Shown piece by piece: positions 7,953 to 15,698 of a DNA stretch of 64,000 nt. This DNA is from Mesorhizobium sp. (lineage in GTDB: Bacteria; Pseudomonadota; Alphaproteobacteria; Rhizobiales; Rhizobiaceae): positions 124,001 to 188,000 of the forward strand of contig NZ_JANJTZ010000056.1 of assembly GCF_024710845.1 (NCBI RefSeq), written 5' to 3'. The position numbers and the translations under genes are program-made. The notes beneath the pieces were generated by a model. The model saw only the letters and a list, made by a program, of their open reading frames with translations, was not told the origin of the DNA and searched no databases. The first letter of the stretch is position 1; the number at the start of each line of letters is the position of its first letter.

Positions 7953-8411
7953 TCAGCTTTGCGAGAATGCGCGCATATACCACGCGCCGTCGCGACCAAG
8001 GCAGGCCTCGCCCGAATAAACCGACACCCCGTCGAAGCTTTCGCGGGAGGTGCGGAACCTGCGGCAGAGCACGTCCTTCTTACGCACCTCGACGACTTCG
8101 GAAATCGCTCCGCGCGAGCGGGTCTCGGCATTGGCCCAGGCGAGCGGCTTGCCGCCCAGTTCCTCGAGGTTCGCCGACGAGACGGCGTTGCGGATGGTCA
8201 CCTGGTCGGAAATCGTCTGTGATGTCTTGAGCGCTTCGTAGGACGCGTCGACCGAACTCGTCAGGATCGTCGGATCGGTCTCGACTTTGGAAAGCCCCAT
8301 ACCGCCGCCGCATCCGGCGAGCCCGGCACAGGCCGCGAGAGCGCAAACGGCCGCGAGCCCGCCTCTGGCCCCCTTGGTTCCCCGCTCTGCGGCTTGCGCT
8401 GCGCGCGACAA
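7953..8411 (-). CDS. Surface-antigen-like lipoprotein (RT0821/Lpp0805 type)
   Basis: A 152-residue protein starting with a TTG preceded by a GGGGAG ribosome site. The lipobox LAGC places the acylated Cys at about residue 34 after a hydrophobic segment, so it is an envelope lipoprotein. The C-terminal domain has the pattern of the RT0821/Lpp0805 17-kDa surface antigen family: [15 protein letters not shown], then [10 protein letters not shown] and [11 protein letters not shown]. Role unknown, probably outer membrane. It is divergent from pdxH with only 39 bp between the starts. Confidence 0.82.
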   Translation of the reverse strand: MSRAAQAAERGTKGARGGLAAVCALAACAGLAGCGGGMGLSKVETDPTILTSSVDASYEALKTSQTISDQVTIRNAVSSANLEELGGKPLAWANAETRSRGAISEVVEVRKKDVLCRRFRTSRESFDGVSVYSGEACLGRDGAWYMRAFSQS

Positions 8412-8450
8412 TGCGCAATCTCCCCGACGAATACCTCGCAGGATGGAAGT

Positions 8451-9065
8451 ATGAGCGCGACAGGGTTAACAGACGGTGACTTCACGCTCGCGGAAGAGCC
8501 GCTGCGCCTGTTCGGCGAGTGGCTCGCCGACGCGACGAAGAGCGAGATCAACGACCCGAACGCGGTTGCGCTCGCGACCGTCGATGCGGACGGGTTGCCC
8601 GACGTGCGCATGGTGCTGCTCAAGGGCTACGACGAGCGCGGCTTCGTCTTCTACACCAATTTCGAGAGCGCCAAGGGCCGCGAGATCCTCGGCTCGATGA
8701 AGGCGGCGATGTGCTTCCACTGGAAGAGCCTGCGCCGTCAGGTGCGGGTGCGCGGCCCGGTCGAGGTCGTCAGCGATGCCGAAGCGGACGAGTATTATGC
8801 AAGCCGACCCCGCGGCAGCCGCCTCGGCGCCTGGGCGTCCAAGCAGTCGCGGCCGCTCGAAAGCCGGTTCGCGCTGGAGAAGGCGGTCGCTGAATACACC
8901 GCCCGCTATCCGATCGGCGACATCCCGCGCCCGCCGCACTGGTCGGGCTTCCGCATCCTGCCGCAACAGATCGAGTTCTGGCACGACAGGCCGTTCCGCC
9001 TGCACGACCGGGTGGTGTTCACGCTGAAGGAGGGCGGGTGGGAGAAGACGCGGCTGTATCCGTGA
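8451..9065 (+). CDS. pdxH: Pyridoxamine 5'-phosphate oxidase
   Basis: A 204-residue FMN enzyme that oxidizes pyridoxine or pyridoxamine 5'-phosphate to pyridoxal 5'-phosphate. Motifs include [51 protein letters not shown] and the C-terminal [10 protein letters not shown]. The ATG at 8451 is the normal start; an upstream in-frame ATG at 8394 would overlap the divergent lipoprotein gene. The last 31 bases recur at 11167-11197 with two synonymous changes, a sign of duplication or integration at this gene end. Confidence 0.97.
   Translation: MSATGLTDGDFTLAEEPLRLFGEWLADATKSEINDPNAVALATVDADGLPDVRMVLLKGYDERGFVFYTNFESAKGREILGSMKAAMCFHWKSLRRQVRVRGPVEVVSDAEADEYYASRPRGSRLGAWASKQSRPLESRFALEKAVAEYTARYPIGDIPRPPHWSGFRILPQQIEFWHDRPFRLHDRVVFTLKEGGWEKTRLYP
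9035..9065 (+). repeat. Direct repeat copy 1: native 3' end of pdxH
   Basis: The final 31 bases of pdxH, encoding GWEKTRLYP and the stop, match 11167-11197 at 29 positions. Both differences are silent (Gly GGG/GGC, Leu CTG/CTT). The two copies flank 2.1 kb of accessory sequence in direct orientation. Confidence 0.8.
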
Positions 9066-9088
9066 TCAGTCTTGTAGAACGGATTTTT

Positions 9089-9098
9089 TGTATATACA
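9089..9098. promoter_or_regulatory. Palindrome and AT-rich promoter-like site at brnT
   Basis: The perfect palindrome TGTATATACA ends three bases before the brnT ATG at 9102, inside an AT-rich patch that is unusual for this GC-rich window. A TTGTAG hexamer at 9072-9077 could be the -35 element. The palindrome overlaps the likely -10 region and is a reasonable operator for BrnA autoregulation, which is known for this family. There is no Shine-Dalgarno between it and the ATG. Confidence 0.45.
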
Positions 9099-9101
9099 TT
9101 T

Positions 9102-9374
9102 ATGAGGATTTCGTTCGATCCCGCAAAACGTGCCAAGACCCTGGTCGAACGGGGATTGGATTTTGCGCGGGCGGACGAGGTTTTTCGCGGCCGAACCTAC
9201 GACAGGATCGATGATCGGATAGACTACGGCGAGGAACGCGTCATCACCGCAGGTCATCTCGACGGACGCATGGTCGTGCTCGTGTGGACTGCCCGCGGCG
9301 ATGCAAGGCATGTCATCTCGATGAGGAAAGCCAATGAGCGAGAGCAAGCACGGTTCGCAGCCTGGCTGGATTGA
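9102..9374 (+). CDS. brnT: BrnT-family ribonuclease toxin
   Basis: A 90-residue protein beginning MRISFDPAKRAKTLVERGLDF, with GRTYDRIDDRIDYGEERVITAG, VWTARGDARHVISMRKA and a C-terminal EREQARFAAW. This is the BrnT fold, a RelE-like RNase that stops translation. Length is normal. The antitoxin gene overlaps its 3' end by 41 bp in another frame, the usual toxin-first order for brnTA. No ribosome site is visible, so translation may start from a leaderless or near-leaderless mRNA. Confidence 0.93.
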   Translation: MRISFDPAKRAKTLVERGLDFARADEVFRGRTYDRIDDRIDYGEERVITAGHLDGRMVVLVWTARGDARHVISMRKANEREQARFAAWLD

Positions 9375-9591
9375 TCCGGACGATGCGCCGGAATTGACGG
9401 ACGCGTGGTTCCAGAGCGCGGACCAACATGCAAATGGGGCACTCGTCCGCAAGGGACGCCCACCTGCGGCCAATCCGAAAAAGGCGATCTCCTTGCGGGT
9501 CGACGCCGATGTGATCGATGCCTTTAAAGCAGGCGGCGCGGGGTGGCAGCGGCGCATGAACCAGGCGCTGCGCAGGGCGGTAGGGCTGTAG
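9334..9591 (+). CDS. brnA: BrnA-family antitoxin
   Basis: An 85-residue protein. The N-terminal part (PEDDAPELTD-like, actual IDPDDAPELTDAWF) binds the toxin. The C-terminal part, KKAISLRVDADVIDAFKAG then GWQRRMNQALRRAVGL, is the ribbon-helix-helix-type DNA-binding and dimer domain of BrnA. It neutralizes BrnT and represses the operon. The start lies inside brnT, giving a 41-bp overlap and strong coupling. Confidence 0.92.
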   Translation: MSESKHGSQPGWIDPDDAPELTDAWFQSADQHANGALVRKGRPPAANPKKAISLRVDADVIDAFKAGGAGWQRRMNQALRRAVGL

Positions 9592-9739
9592 AGATCACCG
9601 ACCTTTTCACTTGGTAGAGAACAGGCTTTTCCCCGTGGTCCGCAGCACGCATCGTCAATCCGTCATTCAACCGTAGAGGTCCTGTCATGCGGGCCGGATA
9701 GTCCGGCCGGGTTTCCATTCTTCCGAAGGAGCCCACCCC

Positions 9740-10816
9740 ATGATCCGATCGCTACTCGCCTCCGCAGCCCTTCTCGCCGTCGTCTCGACGGCGCAGGCCG
9801 AGCAGGTATTCCCCGCCAGGCTCGCCGGCCATGCCTATCTGCCGGCAATGACGATGGTCGCGCCGCCGGCGGACGCTCCGCGCGACGCCTGGGTCTCCGG
9901 CAAGTTCACCGGGCCCTCGCGCAACGAGAAGCCGATGAGCGTCATGGGCGACGTCGGTGCCAACTACGGCAAGCACCCGACCGGCATCTCGCTGCCCTTC
10001 CTCGGCCAGCCCATTCAGGGCATGTCGGGCTTTTCGATGAACCGTGCCGCCGACGGCAGCATCTACACGCTCACCGACAACGGCTTCGGCTCGAAGGTCA
10101 ACAGCCCGGACGCGATGCTGTTCTTCCACCGCATGAAGCCCGATTTCGCCACCGGCAAGGTCGAGCGCGCGGAGACGGTGTTCCTGCGCGATCCCGATCG
10201 CAAGGTGCCATTCCGCATCGCCTATGAAGGCACCGAGGGCCGCTATCTCACCGGCGCCGACTTCGATCCCGAGAGCATCCAGTTCCTCAACGACGAGATC
10301 TGGCTCGGCGACGAGTTCGGCCCCTTCGTCATCCGCGCCGCGCTCGACGGCCGCGTGCTCTCCGTCCACCAGACCATGCTCGACGGCCAGGCGCTGAAGG
10401 GCCCCGACACGCCCGGCGTCGTCGTCCCGGCCGCTCCCGGCAAGGATTTCCGCGTCCAGCGCTCCGGCGGCTACGAGGGCATGGCGCTGCAGCCCGGCAC
10501 CAACCTGCTCTGGGGCATGCTGGAGAAGCCGCTGCTCGGCGACGACGGCTTCATCACCCGCATCGGCACGATCAACCTGATGGACATCCAGGATCCGGAC
10601 AACAAGGCGATCGCCTCGATCGTCGGGCCGAATGCGACCGCCGGCAAGTTCACCTTCCCCTTCTTCACGATCGAGGACGTGATGCGCGTCGACGACACGC
10701 ACATCATGGTGGCGAACGACAACAACCTGCCCTTCTCCGGCGGCCGCGAGATCGGCAAGGCCGCCAACAACGAGTTCATCCTGCTCGACGTGGCGGACTT
10801 CCTCGCCGCGAAGTAG
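9740..10816 (+). CDS. Secreted esterase-like activity of phytase family protein
   Basis: A 358-residue protein with a 20-residue signal peptide (MIRSLLASAALLAVVSTAQA) and a phytase-like beta-propeller domain: LTDNGFGSKVNSPDAM, ADFDPESIQFLNDEIWLGDEFG, GGYEGMALQPGTNLLWGMLE, TIEDVMRVDDTHIMVANDNN. Family members hydrolyse phosphate or other esters in the periplasm or outside the cell, but the substrate is not predictable. A GAAGGAGC ribosome site precedes the ATG. The gene stands alone between the brnTA module and a palindromic element. Confidence 0.87.
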   Translation: MIRSLLASAALLAVVSTAQAEQVFPARLAGHAYLPAMTMVAPPADAPRDAWVSGKFTGPSRNEKPMSVMGDVGANYGKHPTGISLPFLGQPIQGMSGFSMNRAADGSIYTLTDNGFGSKVNSPDAMLFFHRMKPDFATGKVERAETVFLRDPDRKVPFRIAYEGTEGRYLTGADFDPESIQFLNDEIWLGDEFGPFVIRAALDGRVLSVHQTMLDGQALKGPDTPGVVVPAAPGKDFRVQRSGGYEGMALQPGTNLLWGMLEKPLLGDDGFITRIGTINLMDIQDPDNKAIASIVGPNATAGKFTFPFFTIEDVMRVDDTHIMVANDNNLPFSGGREIGKAANNEFILLDVADFLAAK

Positions 10817-10874
10817 GATTGGCAGGACGGCACAGGCGGCCGAGCCGCCTGTCTCTTTCGCACCCGCCAACGGC

Positions 10875-10974
10875 GTCATCCTCGGGCTTGTCCCGAGGAT
10901 CTACTGCCGGTGAGGCGCAAAATCCTCGCCAATTGTCACGGGGGGTAGATCCTCGGGAGAAGCTCGAGGATGAC
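10875..10974. repeat. 100-bp palindromic element (REP/MITE-like)
   Basis: Two 30-base arms, 10875-10904 and 10945-10974, are inverted copies of each other with 28 of 30 positions matching. They start GTCATCCTCGGGCTT and end GAGGATCTAC. Each arm also folds on itself through CCTCGGG/CCCGAGG. The 40-base centre has no coding sense. Lying after the stop of the esterase gene, it can act as a terminator, but its two-level symmetry is typical of nonautonomous mobile palindromes. Confidence 0.7.
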
Positions 10975-10988
10975 GGCTTACAAAGGCG

Positions 10989-11168
10989 TTAGCCCTTCTT
11001 CCTACTCATAGAAGCCATCAGCGCCTGCCGCGTCTCGTCGGACTTGAGGCGGGCGGTGAGTACGCGTTTTCCTCCGCGATGCGCTCGACAAATGCTGTGC
11101 GGTCGCCCCGCATCAGATAGCGCGAGATGCGCAGGGCCTCCGGCGACTTGGCGGCGGCTGCGGCGCCG
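10989..11168 (-). pseudogene. Broken 3' fragment of a crotonase (enoyl-CoA hydratase) gene
   Basis: On the minus strand this encodes the last third of an enoyl-CoA hydratase that closely parallels the intact gene at 13029-13781. ALRISRYLMRGDRTAFVERI is read in one frame, and after a frameshift near 11058 ARLKSDETRQALMASMSRKKG and a stop in another. The matching intact segments are ALRISRDLMRGDRDALLERI and ARLKSDETKQALMAFMNRKKG. No start, no N-terminal two thirds and a frameshift make it non-functional. It is joined directly to the second copy of the pdxH gene end. Confidence 0.85.
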
Positions 11169-11197
11169 GCTGGGAGAAGACGCGGCTTTATCCGTGA
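11167..11197 (+). repeat. Direct repeat copy 2: orphan 3' end of pdxH
   Basis: These 31 bases encode GWEKTRLYP and a stop in the plus-strand frame and match the true pdxH end at 9035-9065 except for two silent third-position changes. Only the tail of the gene is present. It abuts the truncated crotonase fragment, giving a chimeric junction at about 11167. Confidence 0.8.
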
Positions 11198-11702
11198 GGG
11201 ATGAGGGGCGGAGCGGAGAATGTCGAGAGTCCGCTTACGACCCAACTCTGCCGTTCTAAGACCACAAACGGCTTCCCGAAAGCCGTCGTTCCCAGCGCGC
11301 CCCGACTGTCGGCCTGATCGGGGCCGGAAGCAAACCGGCTGCTTCTGCCTTCCCAAAATGATAGCAGGCGTCAAGCAGTTGATCCGACGTGTTAGACCGC
11401 GGCGGATAAAGGGGCGCATTCCTGAAGGCAGAAGCGTCGGGGCAGGCTGAAATGTTCCAATAATCACGCTTGTTGGTGACCAACTTGCCAAGGTCCGCGA
11501 AGTTGGCCATCGTGGTCAGATGGCATCAGTTCGCGTTTGCGCGTCAATTGCGTGCTCTACAGATTGCCGAGACCGACCAGGGCGCAGCGGGGGTATCGCA
11601 GGCGCGGTCACCTGTCGTCTCAGTAAAGTACCCATGTCGTAGCGAGTAAAAACGCGTCTGAATATTACCGTCTATGTTCTACCGAGGGCCGGGTCTCTTA
11701 CG
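11198..11702. other. 505-bp stretch without a supported gene
   Basis: Several short frames occur on both strands, the longest on the minus strand at 11256-11510 (84 codons). None has a recognizable domain or a convincing ribosome site. GC content falls towards the right end, leading into the AT-richer orphan gene. It may contain decayed coding sequence and the promoter for the gene at 11703. Confidence 0.5.
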
Positions 11703-12680
11703 ATGCTGTATCGACTCAAGCGGCTTTGGGGAAACTTTGCGGCACTGGCGGCCGCCCTAGCTTTGCTCGTAACGCTAGCGGCAAACATCGAGAAAATCCG
11801 AATCTTCTTTTTTCCGACTCCGTTTCCAAAGCCCAGCGTGCTTGGTATGTATCTCTCCAAACAATCTTTCGCTTATCGGGATTCAATCTCATCTAAGTTC
11901 GCCGAAGGACCAACCGAGCTGCGTACTTTCGGCCTAGATGGGGATAAGCTCAGCGCTCCCGATGTCGAGCCAAGATTAGTGTTGACGTTTTCAATCAGGA
12001 ACCCGACCAACAAGAAGATTGTTATATCAGATGCCATTTACGACGTAGCGGAGACGGGCCAAGTCATGGGCGGCTTCGGTGGCCCGCTGAACCCGATGGT
12101 TACCTACGAACACGAAGTTCCTTATGAGGTTGGCCAGCATATTCGGCCATTGAGGCCGTTGTTCAGTGTTCCGGCGGACACAACTTTAGCATTCGATATC
12201 GAACTCTACACTGCTGATCCTCAGTCAGGTTTGGGATGGGTCATGAAAATCATATTCCGCACGGCAGATGGACTCGAACTTCCAACCGAGCAATTTCAAG
12301 CCTTCCTGCCTGCTAGATCGATCGTTCGCCATTCTACGGATAAGAACTTTGTTGGATACGACGGGGATAACGTCTCAGATCGACCGATTGTAGACTTCGT
12401 CGACAGTGGCGCCGATTACATTCTGCGACCGTTCACACAAATACCCCCGCCAAGCACAGCGGATTGTTTGCTAGAGGCGGCCGGACTAACTGGCAAGGTT
12501 GCGATGGATCATTTGGACACGGATCGGATGATTATGTTTTCGACGATGAAGTCGGTCGACGATTTCCTGAACAGTCAGCTTGAGGATGGAACGCATCGAA
12601 AATACCGCGACGCCTTCGGCGAAGCTGGAATTCGTAAGCTTCATCGGATCGTCAACACTGACGAAGCGCGTTGCCGCTAA
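11703..12680 (+). CDS. Membrane-anchored protein of unknown function
   Basis: A 325-residue protein that I do not recognise. Residues about 11-28 (FAALAAALALLVTLAANI) form one transmembrane helix, followed by an extracytoplasmic domain. Its first half (VLTFSIRNPTNKKIVISDAI, FDIELYTADPQSGLGW) looks beta-rich, like an immunoglobulin-type fold. The C-terminal 80 residues look helical. Codon use is clearly more AT-rich than in neighbours, for example many TTA, ATA and AGA-type codons, pointing to horizontal transfer. No partner gene is adjacent. Confidence 0.7.
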   Translation: MLYRLKRLWGNFAALAAALALLVTLAANIEKIRIFFFPTPFPKPSVLGMYLSKQSFAYRDSISSKFAEGPTELRTFGLDGDKLSAPDVEPRLVLTFSIRNPTNKKIVISDAIYDVAETGQVMGGFGGPLNPMVTYEHEVPYEVGQHIRPLRPLFSVPADTTLAFDIELYTADPQSGLGWVMKIIFRTADGLELPTEQFQAFLPARSIVRHSTDKNFVGYDGDNVSDRPIVDFVDSGADYILRPFTQIPPPSTADCLLEAAGLTGKVAMDHLDTDRMIMFSTMKSVDDFLNSQLEDGTHRKYRDAFGEAGIRKLHRIVNTDEARCR

Positions 12681-13028
12681 GCCGCCGGAGCAATAGACCT
12701 ATTGCGGGCTGCAATTCTCAACTTCCAAGGCGCCCACAGCATTACTGAGACCAGAGAAAGGGCGGCACGATGGCTGACCTATTTTAATCTCGACACGCGC
12801 CGGTGCGGAAACGGCGATGAGCCGATAAAGGACAGCTGCAGGCGGATGGATCGGGCGACCCTCACGGCCGAATGAAGGTGCGTTGCCGTCGAAGCACGTC
12901 GACTATCTGAACGGCCGCTTGTCCGGTTCCGTCGCCACAAAGCGGTCTTACCCGTATCCACCCTGGTGCAGACGTGGAATTTGGAGCACAATTCGGATGT
13001 CTTGCTCCAATCCCCCGCCGGTCCGCCC
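12681..13028. other. 348-bp intergenic stretch with no recognised feature
   Basis: The region between the orphan membrane protein and the crotonase gene has only short frames without ribosome sites or domain patterns. Base composition rises from AT-richer on the left to the GC-rich norm on the right, so the edge of the transferred DNA probably lies here. Confidence 0.4.
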
Positions 13029-13781
13029 CTACCCCTTCTTCCGGTTCATGAACGCCATCAGCGCCTGTTTCGTCTCGTCGGACTTCAGGCGCGCCGTGAA
13101 CAGCCGGCCTTCCTCCTTGATCCGCTCGAGCAGCGCGTCGCGGTCGCCCCGCATCAGGTCGCGGGAGATGCGCAGCGCCTCCGGCGGCTTGGCGGCAATC
13201 GCCCCGGCCGCGGCCATCGCGCGGCTTTCCAGCTCGTCCTCCGAAACGACGTCGTAGATCAGTCCCGCCGCCTTGGCGCGTTCGGCAGAGAACGGCTCGC
13301 CGAGCGCCAGGAGCGCGAAGGACTGTTGGGTGCCCAGCAGCGCCGGCGCGATCAGCGTCGAGCCGGCCTCGGGCACGATGCCGAGGTCGACGAAGGGCGT
13401 GTGGAACATCGTGCGCGGCGTGGCGAAGGTCATGTCGCAGTGGAAATGGATCGTGGTGCCGATACCGACCGCGATGCCGTCGGCGGCCGAGACGATCGGC
13501 TTCGCCGAGCGGGCGAGCGCGACGAGGAAATCGAAAACCTCCGTGCCGCCCTCTCCGCCCATCGCGATGACCATGAAATCGGCCATATCGTTCCCGGCCG
13601 AGAAGGCGCCCGGCACGCCGAGGATGACGTGGCAGCGGATGGCGGGATCGGCGTCTCCCCCGGTCAGCGCCTTCGCCATCGCACCGTACATGGCGCGCGT
13701 GATGGCGTTCTTCTTCTCCGGACGGTTCATCCGGATGGTCTGCACGGCGCCATGGCGCTCGACGACGATATGCTCGCTCAT
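13029..13781 (-). CDS. Enoyl-CoA hydratase/isomerase family protein (crotonase)
   Basis: A 250-residue crotonase. The oxyanion-hole motifs are GVPGAFSAGNDMADF and the segment AADGIAVGIGTTIHFHCD; the start reads MSEHIVVERHGAVQTIRMNR. Members hydrate or isomerize enoyl-CoA thioesters in beta-oxidation. The true start is the ATG at 13781; the reading frame stays open far upstream only because it runs through the neighbour in another frame. It follows the acyl-CoA dehydrogenase gene by 8 bp, so the two form a fatty-acid or related acyl-CoA degradation operon. Confidence 0.95.
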   Translation of the reverse strand: MSEHIVVERHGAVQTIRMNRPEKKNAITRAMYGAMAKALTGGDADPAIRCHVILGVPGAFSAGNDMADFMVIAMGGEGGTEVFDFLVALARSAKPIVSAADGIAVGIGTTIHFHCDMTFATPRTMFHTPFVDLGIVPEAGSTLIAPALLGTQQSFALLALGEPFSAERAKAAGLIYDVVSEDELESRAMAAAGAIAAKPPEALRISRDLMRGDRDALLERIKEEGRLFTARLKSDETKQALMAFMNRKKG

Positions 13782-13789
13782 GGTGCCCC

Positions 13790-15562
13790 TCAGCTCGCCA
13801 GCGCGGCCGCGGCCGCTTCGAGGCTCTCCGCCCCGTTTTCCACCCGGTCGCGGAGTGCCGCGCATTCCGAGATCAGGTTTTCGGCGAAGAAGCGGGCCAG
13901 CGACACGCGGGCGACATCGCGCCCCGCGACCGCGCCGCGCGCCAGATAGGCGCCGCCGGAGGCGAGGCCGAACAGCCGCAGATAAGGCGTCGCGCCCGAC
14001 AGCGCTTCCGCCATCTTGCCGTCGGAGAGCGCCTTCTGCAGGAAGCGGGTCGCGCCTTCGAGGTCGGCGAGTGCCGCGTCCAGCCGGTCGGCCGTGCGGC
14101 CGAGGCCCGGCAGGTTCGAGTTCCGCAGCGCCTCTGCGTCCGCTTTCAACTCGGCGATGTAGCTGTGGACATGCTCGCCGCCCGACTGCGGCAGTTTTCG
14201 CGTGACGAGGTCGATCGCCTGGATGCCGTTGGTGCCTTCGTAGATCGGCGCAATGCGCGCGTCGCGGTAGAGCACGGCGGCACCCGTTTCCTCGATGAAG
14301 CCCATGCCGCCGTGGATCTGCACGCCGATGGAGGCCGCCTCGACGCCGACGTCGGTGGAAAACGCCTTGGCAATGGGGGTGAGCAGGTTGGCGCGCTCCT
14401 GCCAGAAGGTCACGTCCGCGCCGTCCGACGAATGCGCCATGTCGAGCGCATGCGCACAGGAATAGGCGATAGCCCGCGCCGCGTGGGTCAGCGCCTTCAT
14501 CGTCAGCAGGTTGCGCTTGACGTCCGGATGGGCGGCGATCGGGCTCATGCCCTCGCCGGAATAGCCCGGCGCCCGGCCCTGACGACGCTCGCTGGCATAG
14601 GCCAGCGCCTTCTGGTAGGCGGCCTCGGCGACCGCCACGCCCTCGATGCCAACCTGTAGGCGCGCGTTGTTCATCATGGTGAACATGCAGGCGAGACCGC
14701 GATTCTCCTCGCCGACCAGCCAGCCGATCGCGCCCGGCTCGCCCTCGGCGCGGCCGTCGCCATAGATCATCGTGCAGGTGGGCGAGGCGTGGATGCCGAG
14801 CTTGTGCTCGATAGAATGGCAGAACGCGTCGTTGCGGCGTCCGGGCTTGCCGTCGGCGTCGGGAATGAACTTCGGCACGAGGAACAGCGAGATGCCGCGT
14901 GTTCCCGCCGGCGCGTCGGGCAGGCGCGCCAGCACGAGATGGATGATGTTGTCGGTGAAGTCGTGCTCGCCATAGGTGATGAAGATCTTCTGGCCGAAGA
15001 TGCGGTAGGTGCCGTCGGACACCGGCACGGCCCGCGCCCGCAGCGCGGCGAGGTCGGAGCCTGCCTGCGGCTCGGTCAGGTTCATCGTCCCCATCCACTC
15101 GCCGGAGACGAGCTTTTCGAGGTAGACGGCCTTCAGCTCGTCCGAGCCGTGCTTGTCGAGCGCCTCGACGGCGCCCTGCGTCAGCGTCGGGCCGAGGCCG
15201 AAGGCGACGGAGCCGGAGTTCCACATCTCCATCGTCGCGATGGCGAGCATCATCGGCAGGCCCTGGCCGCCGTAGTCGACCGGGCCGGACAGCGCGTTCC
15301 AGCCGCCCTCGATCCAGCGATGGTAGAGGTCGCACCAGCCGTCCGGCATCGTCACCTTGCCATCCTTGAAGCGCGCGCCCTGCCGGTCGCCCGCAAGTCC
15401 GAGCGGGGCGATTTCGTCCGATGCGAAGCGGCCCGCTTCCTGCAGCACGGCGTCGACGAGGTCGGAGGAGAGGTCGCCGAAACGGCCTTCCCCGATTCCC
15501 TTGTCGAGCCCCACCACATGTTTGAGGGTGAAGGCGATCTCCTCGACGGGCGCGCGATACAT
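13790..15562 (-). CDS. Acyl-CoA dehydrogenase family protein (large, DmdC-like)
   Basis: A 590-residue FAD flavoenzyme that introduces the alpha,beta double bond in acyl-CoA. Signatures are TEPQAGSDLAALRARA, YRIFGQKIFITYGEHDFTDN and QIHGGMGFIEETGAAVLYRDARI. The extra C-terminal domain and the length fit the family that includes 3-methylmercaptopropionyl-CoA dehydrogenase DmdC and related enzymes; the chain specificity is not predictable. The start at 15562 follows a good GGGAGG site. The downstream crotonase would act on its product. Confidence 0.93.
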   Translation of the reverse strand: MYRAPVEEIAFTLKHVVGLDKGIGEGRFGDLSSDLVDAVLQEAGRFASDEIAPLGLAGDRQGARFKDGKVTMPDGWCDLYHRWIEGGWNALSGPVDYGGQGLPMMLAIATMEMWNSGSVAFGLGPTLTQGAVEALDKHGSDELKAVYLEKLVSGEWMGTMNLTEPQAGSDLAALRARAVPVSDGTYRIFGQKIFITYGEHDFTDNIIHLVLARLPDAPAGTRGISLFLVPKFIPDADGKPGRRNDAFCHSIEHKLGIHASPTCTMIYGDGRAEGEPGAIGWLVGEENRGLACMFTMMNNARLQVGIEGVAVAEAAYQKALAYASERRQGRAPGYSGEGMSPIAAHPDVKRNLLTMKALTHAARAIAYSCAHALDMAHSSDGADVTFWQERANLLTPIAKAFSTDVGVEAASIGVQIHGGMGFIEETGAAVLYRDARIAPIYEGTNGIQAIDLVTRKLPQSGGEHVHSYIAELKADAEALRNSNLPGLGRTADRLDAALADLEGATRFLQKALSDGKMAEALSGATPYLRLFGLASGGAYLARGAVAGRDVARVSLARFFAENLISECAALRDRVENGAESLEAAAAALAS

Positions 15563-15698
15563 CAGGACCTCCCGGAATGCTGCTTGACTGTGTTGCATTC
15601 GCCTATTGCGTTCGGGTGCGAACGTCAAACCGGACGCATGGACTCTCTGCTGCCGTTGGGGCAGAATTCGGCGTTGACCTCGCGGAGGAGCGACGACG

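Noticed and set aside
9066-11197. Integrative element with its own integrase at pdxH
   Set aside because: The flanking direct repeats invite this reading, but no recombinase or excisionase gene lies between them. Kept only as an alternative explanation for the duplicated gene end.
11256-11510. 84-codon minus-strand frame starting MANFADLGKLV
   Set aside because: The first residues look protein-like, but there is no ribosome site, domain or plausible C terminus. It may be decayed, and is not supported as a gene.
13029-15335. A single open frame of 768 codons on the minus strand
   Set aside because: Only the last 250 codons are the crotonase. The upstream part is the acyl-CoA dehydrogenase gene read in another frame, with Arg/Pro/Gly-rich nonsense protein, a common effect of high GC.
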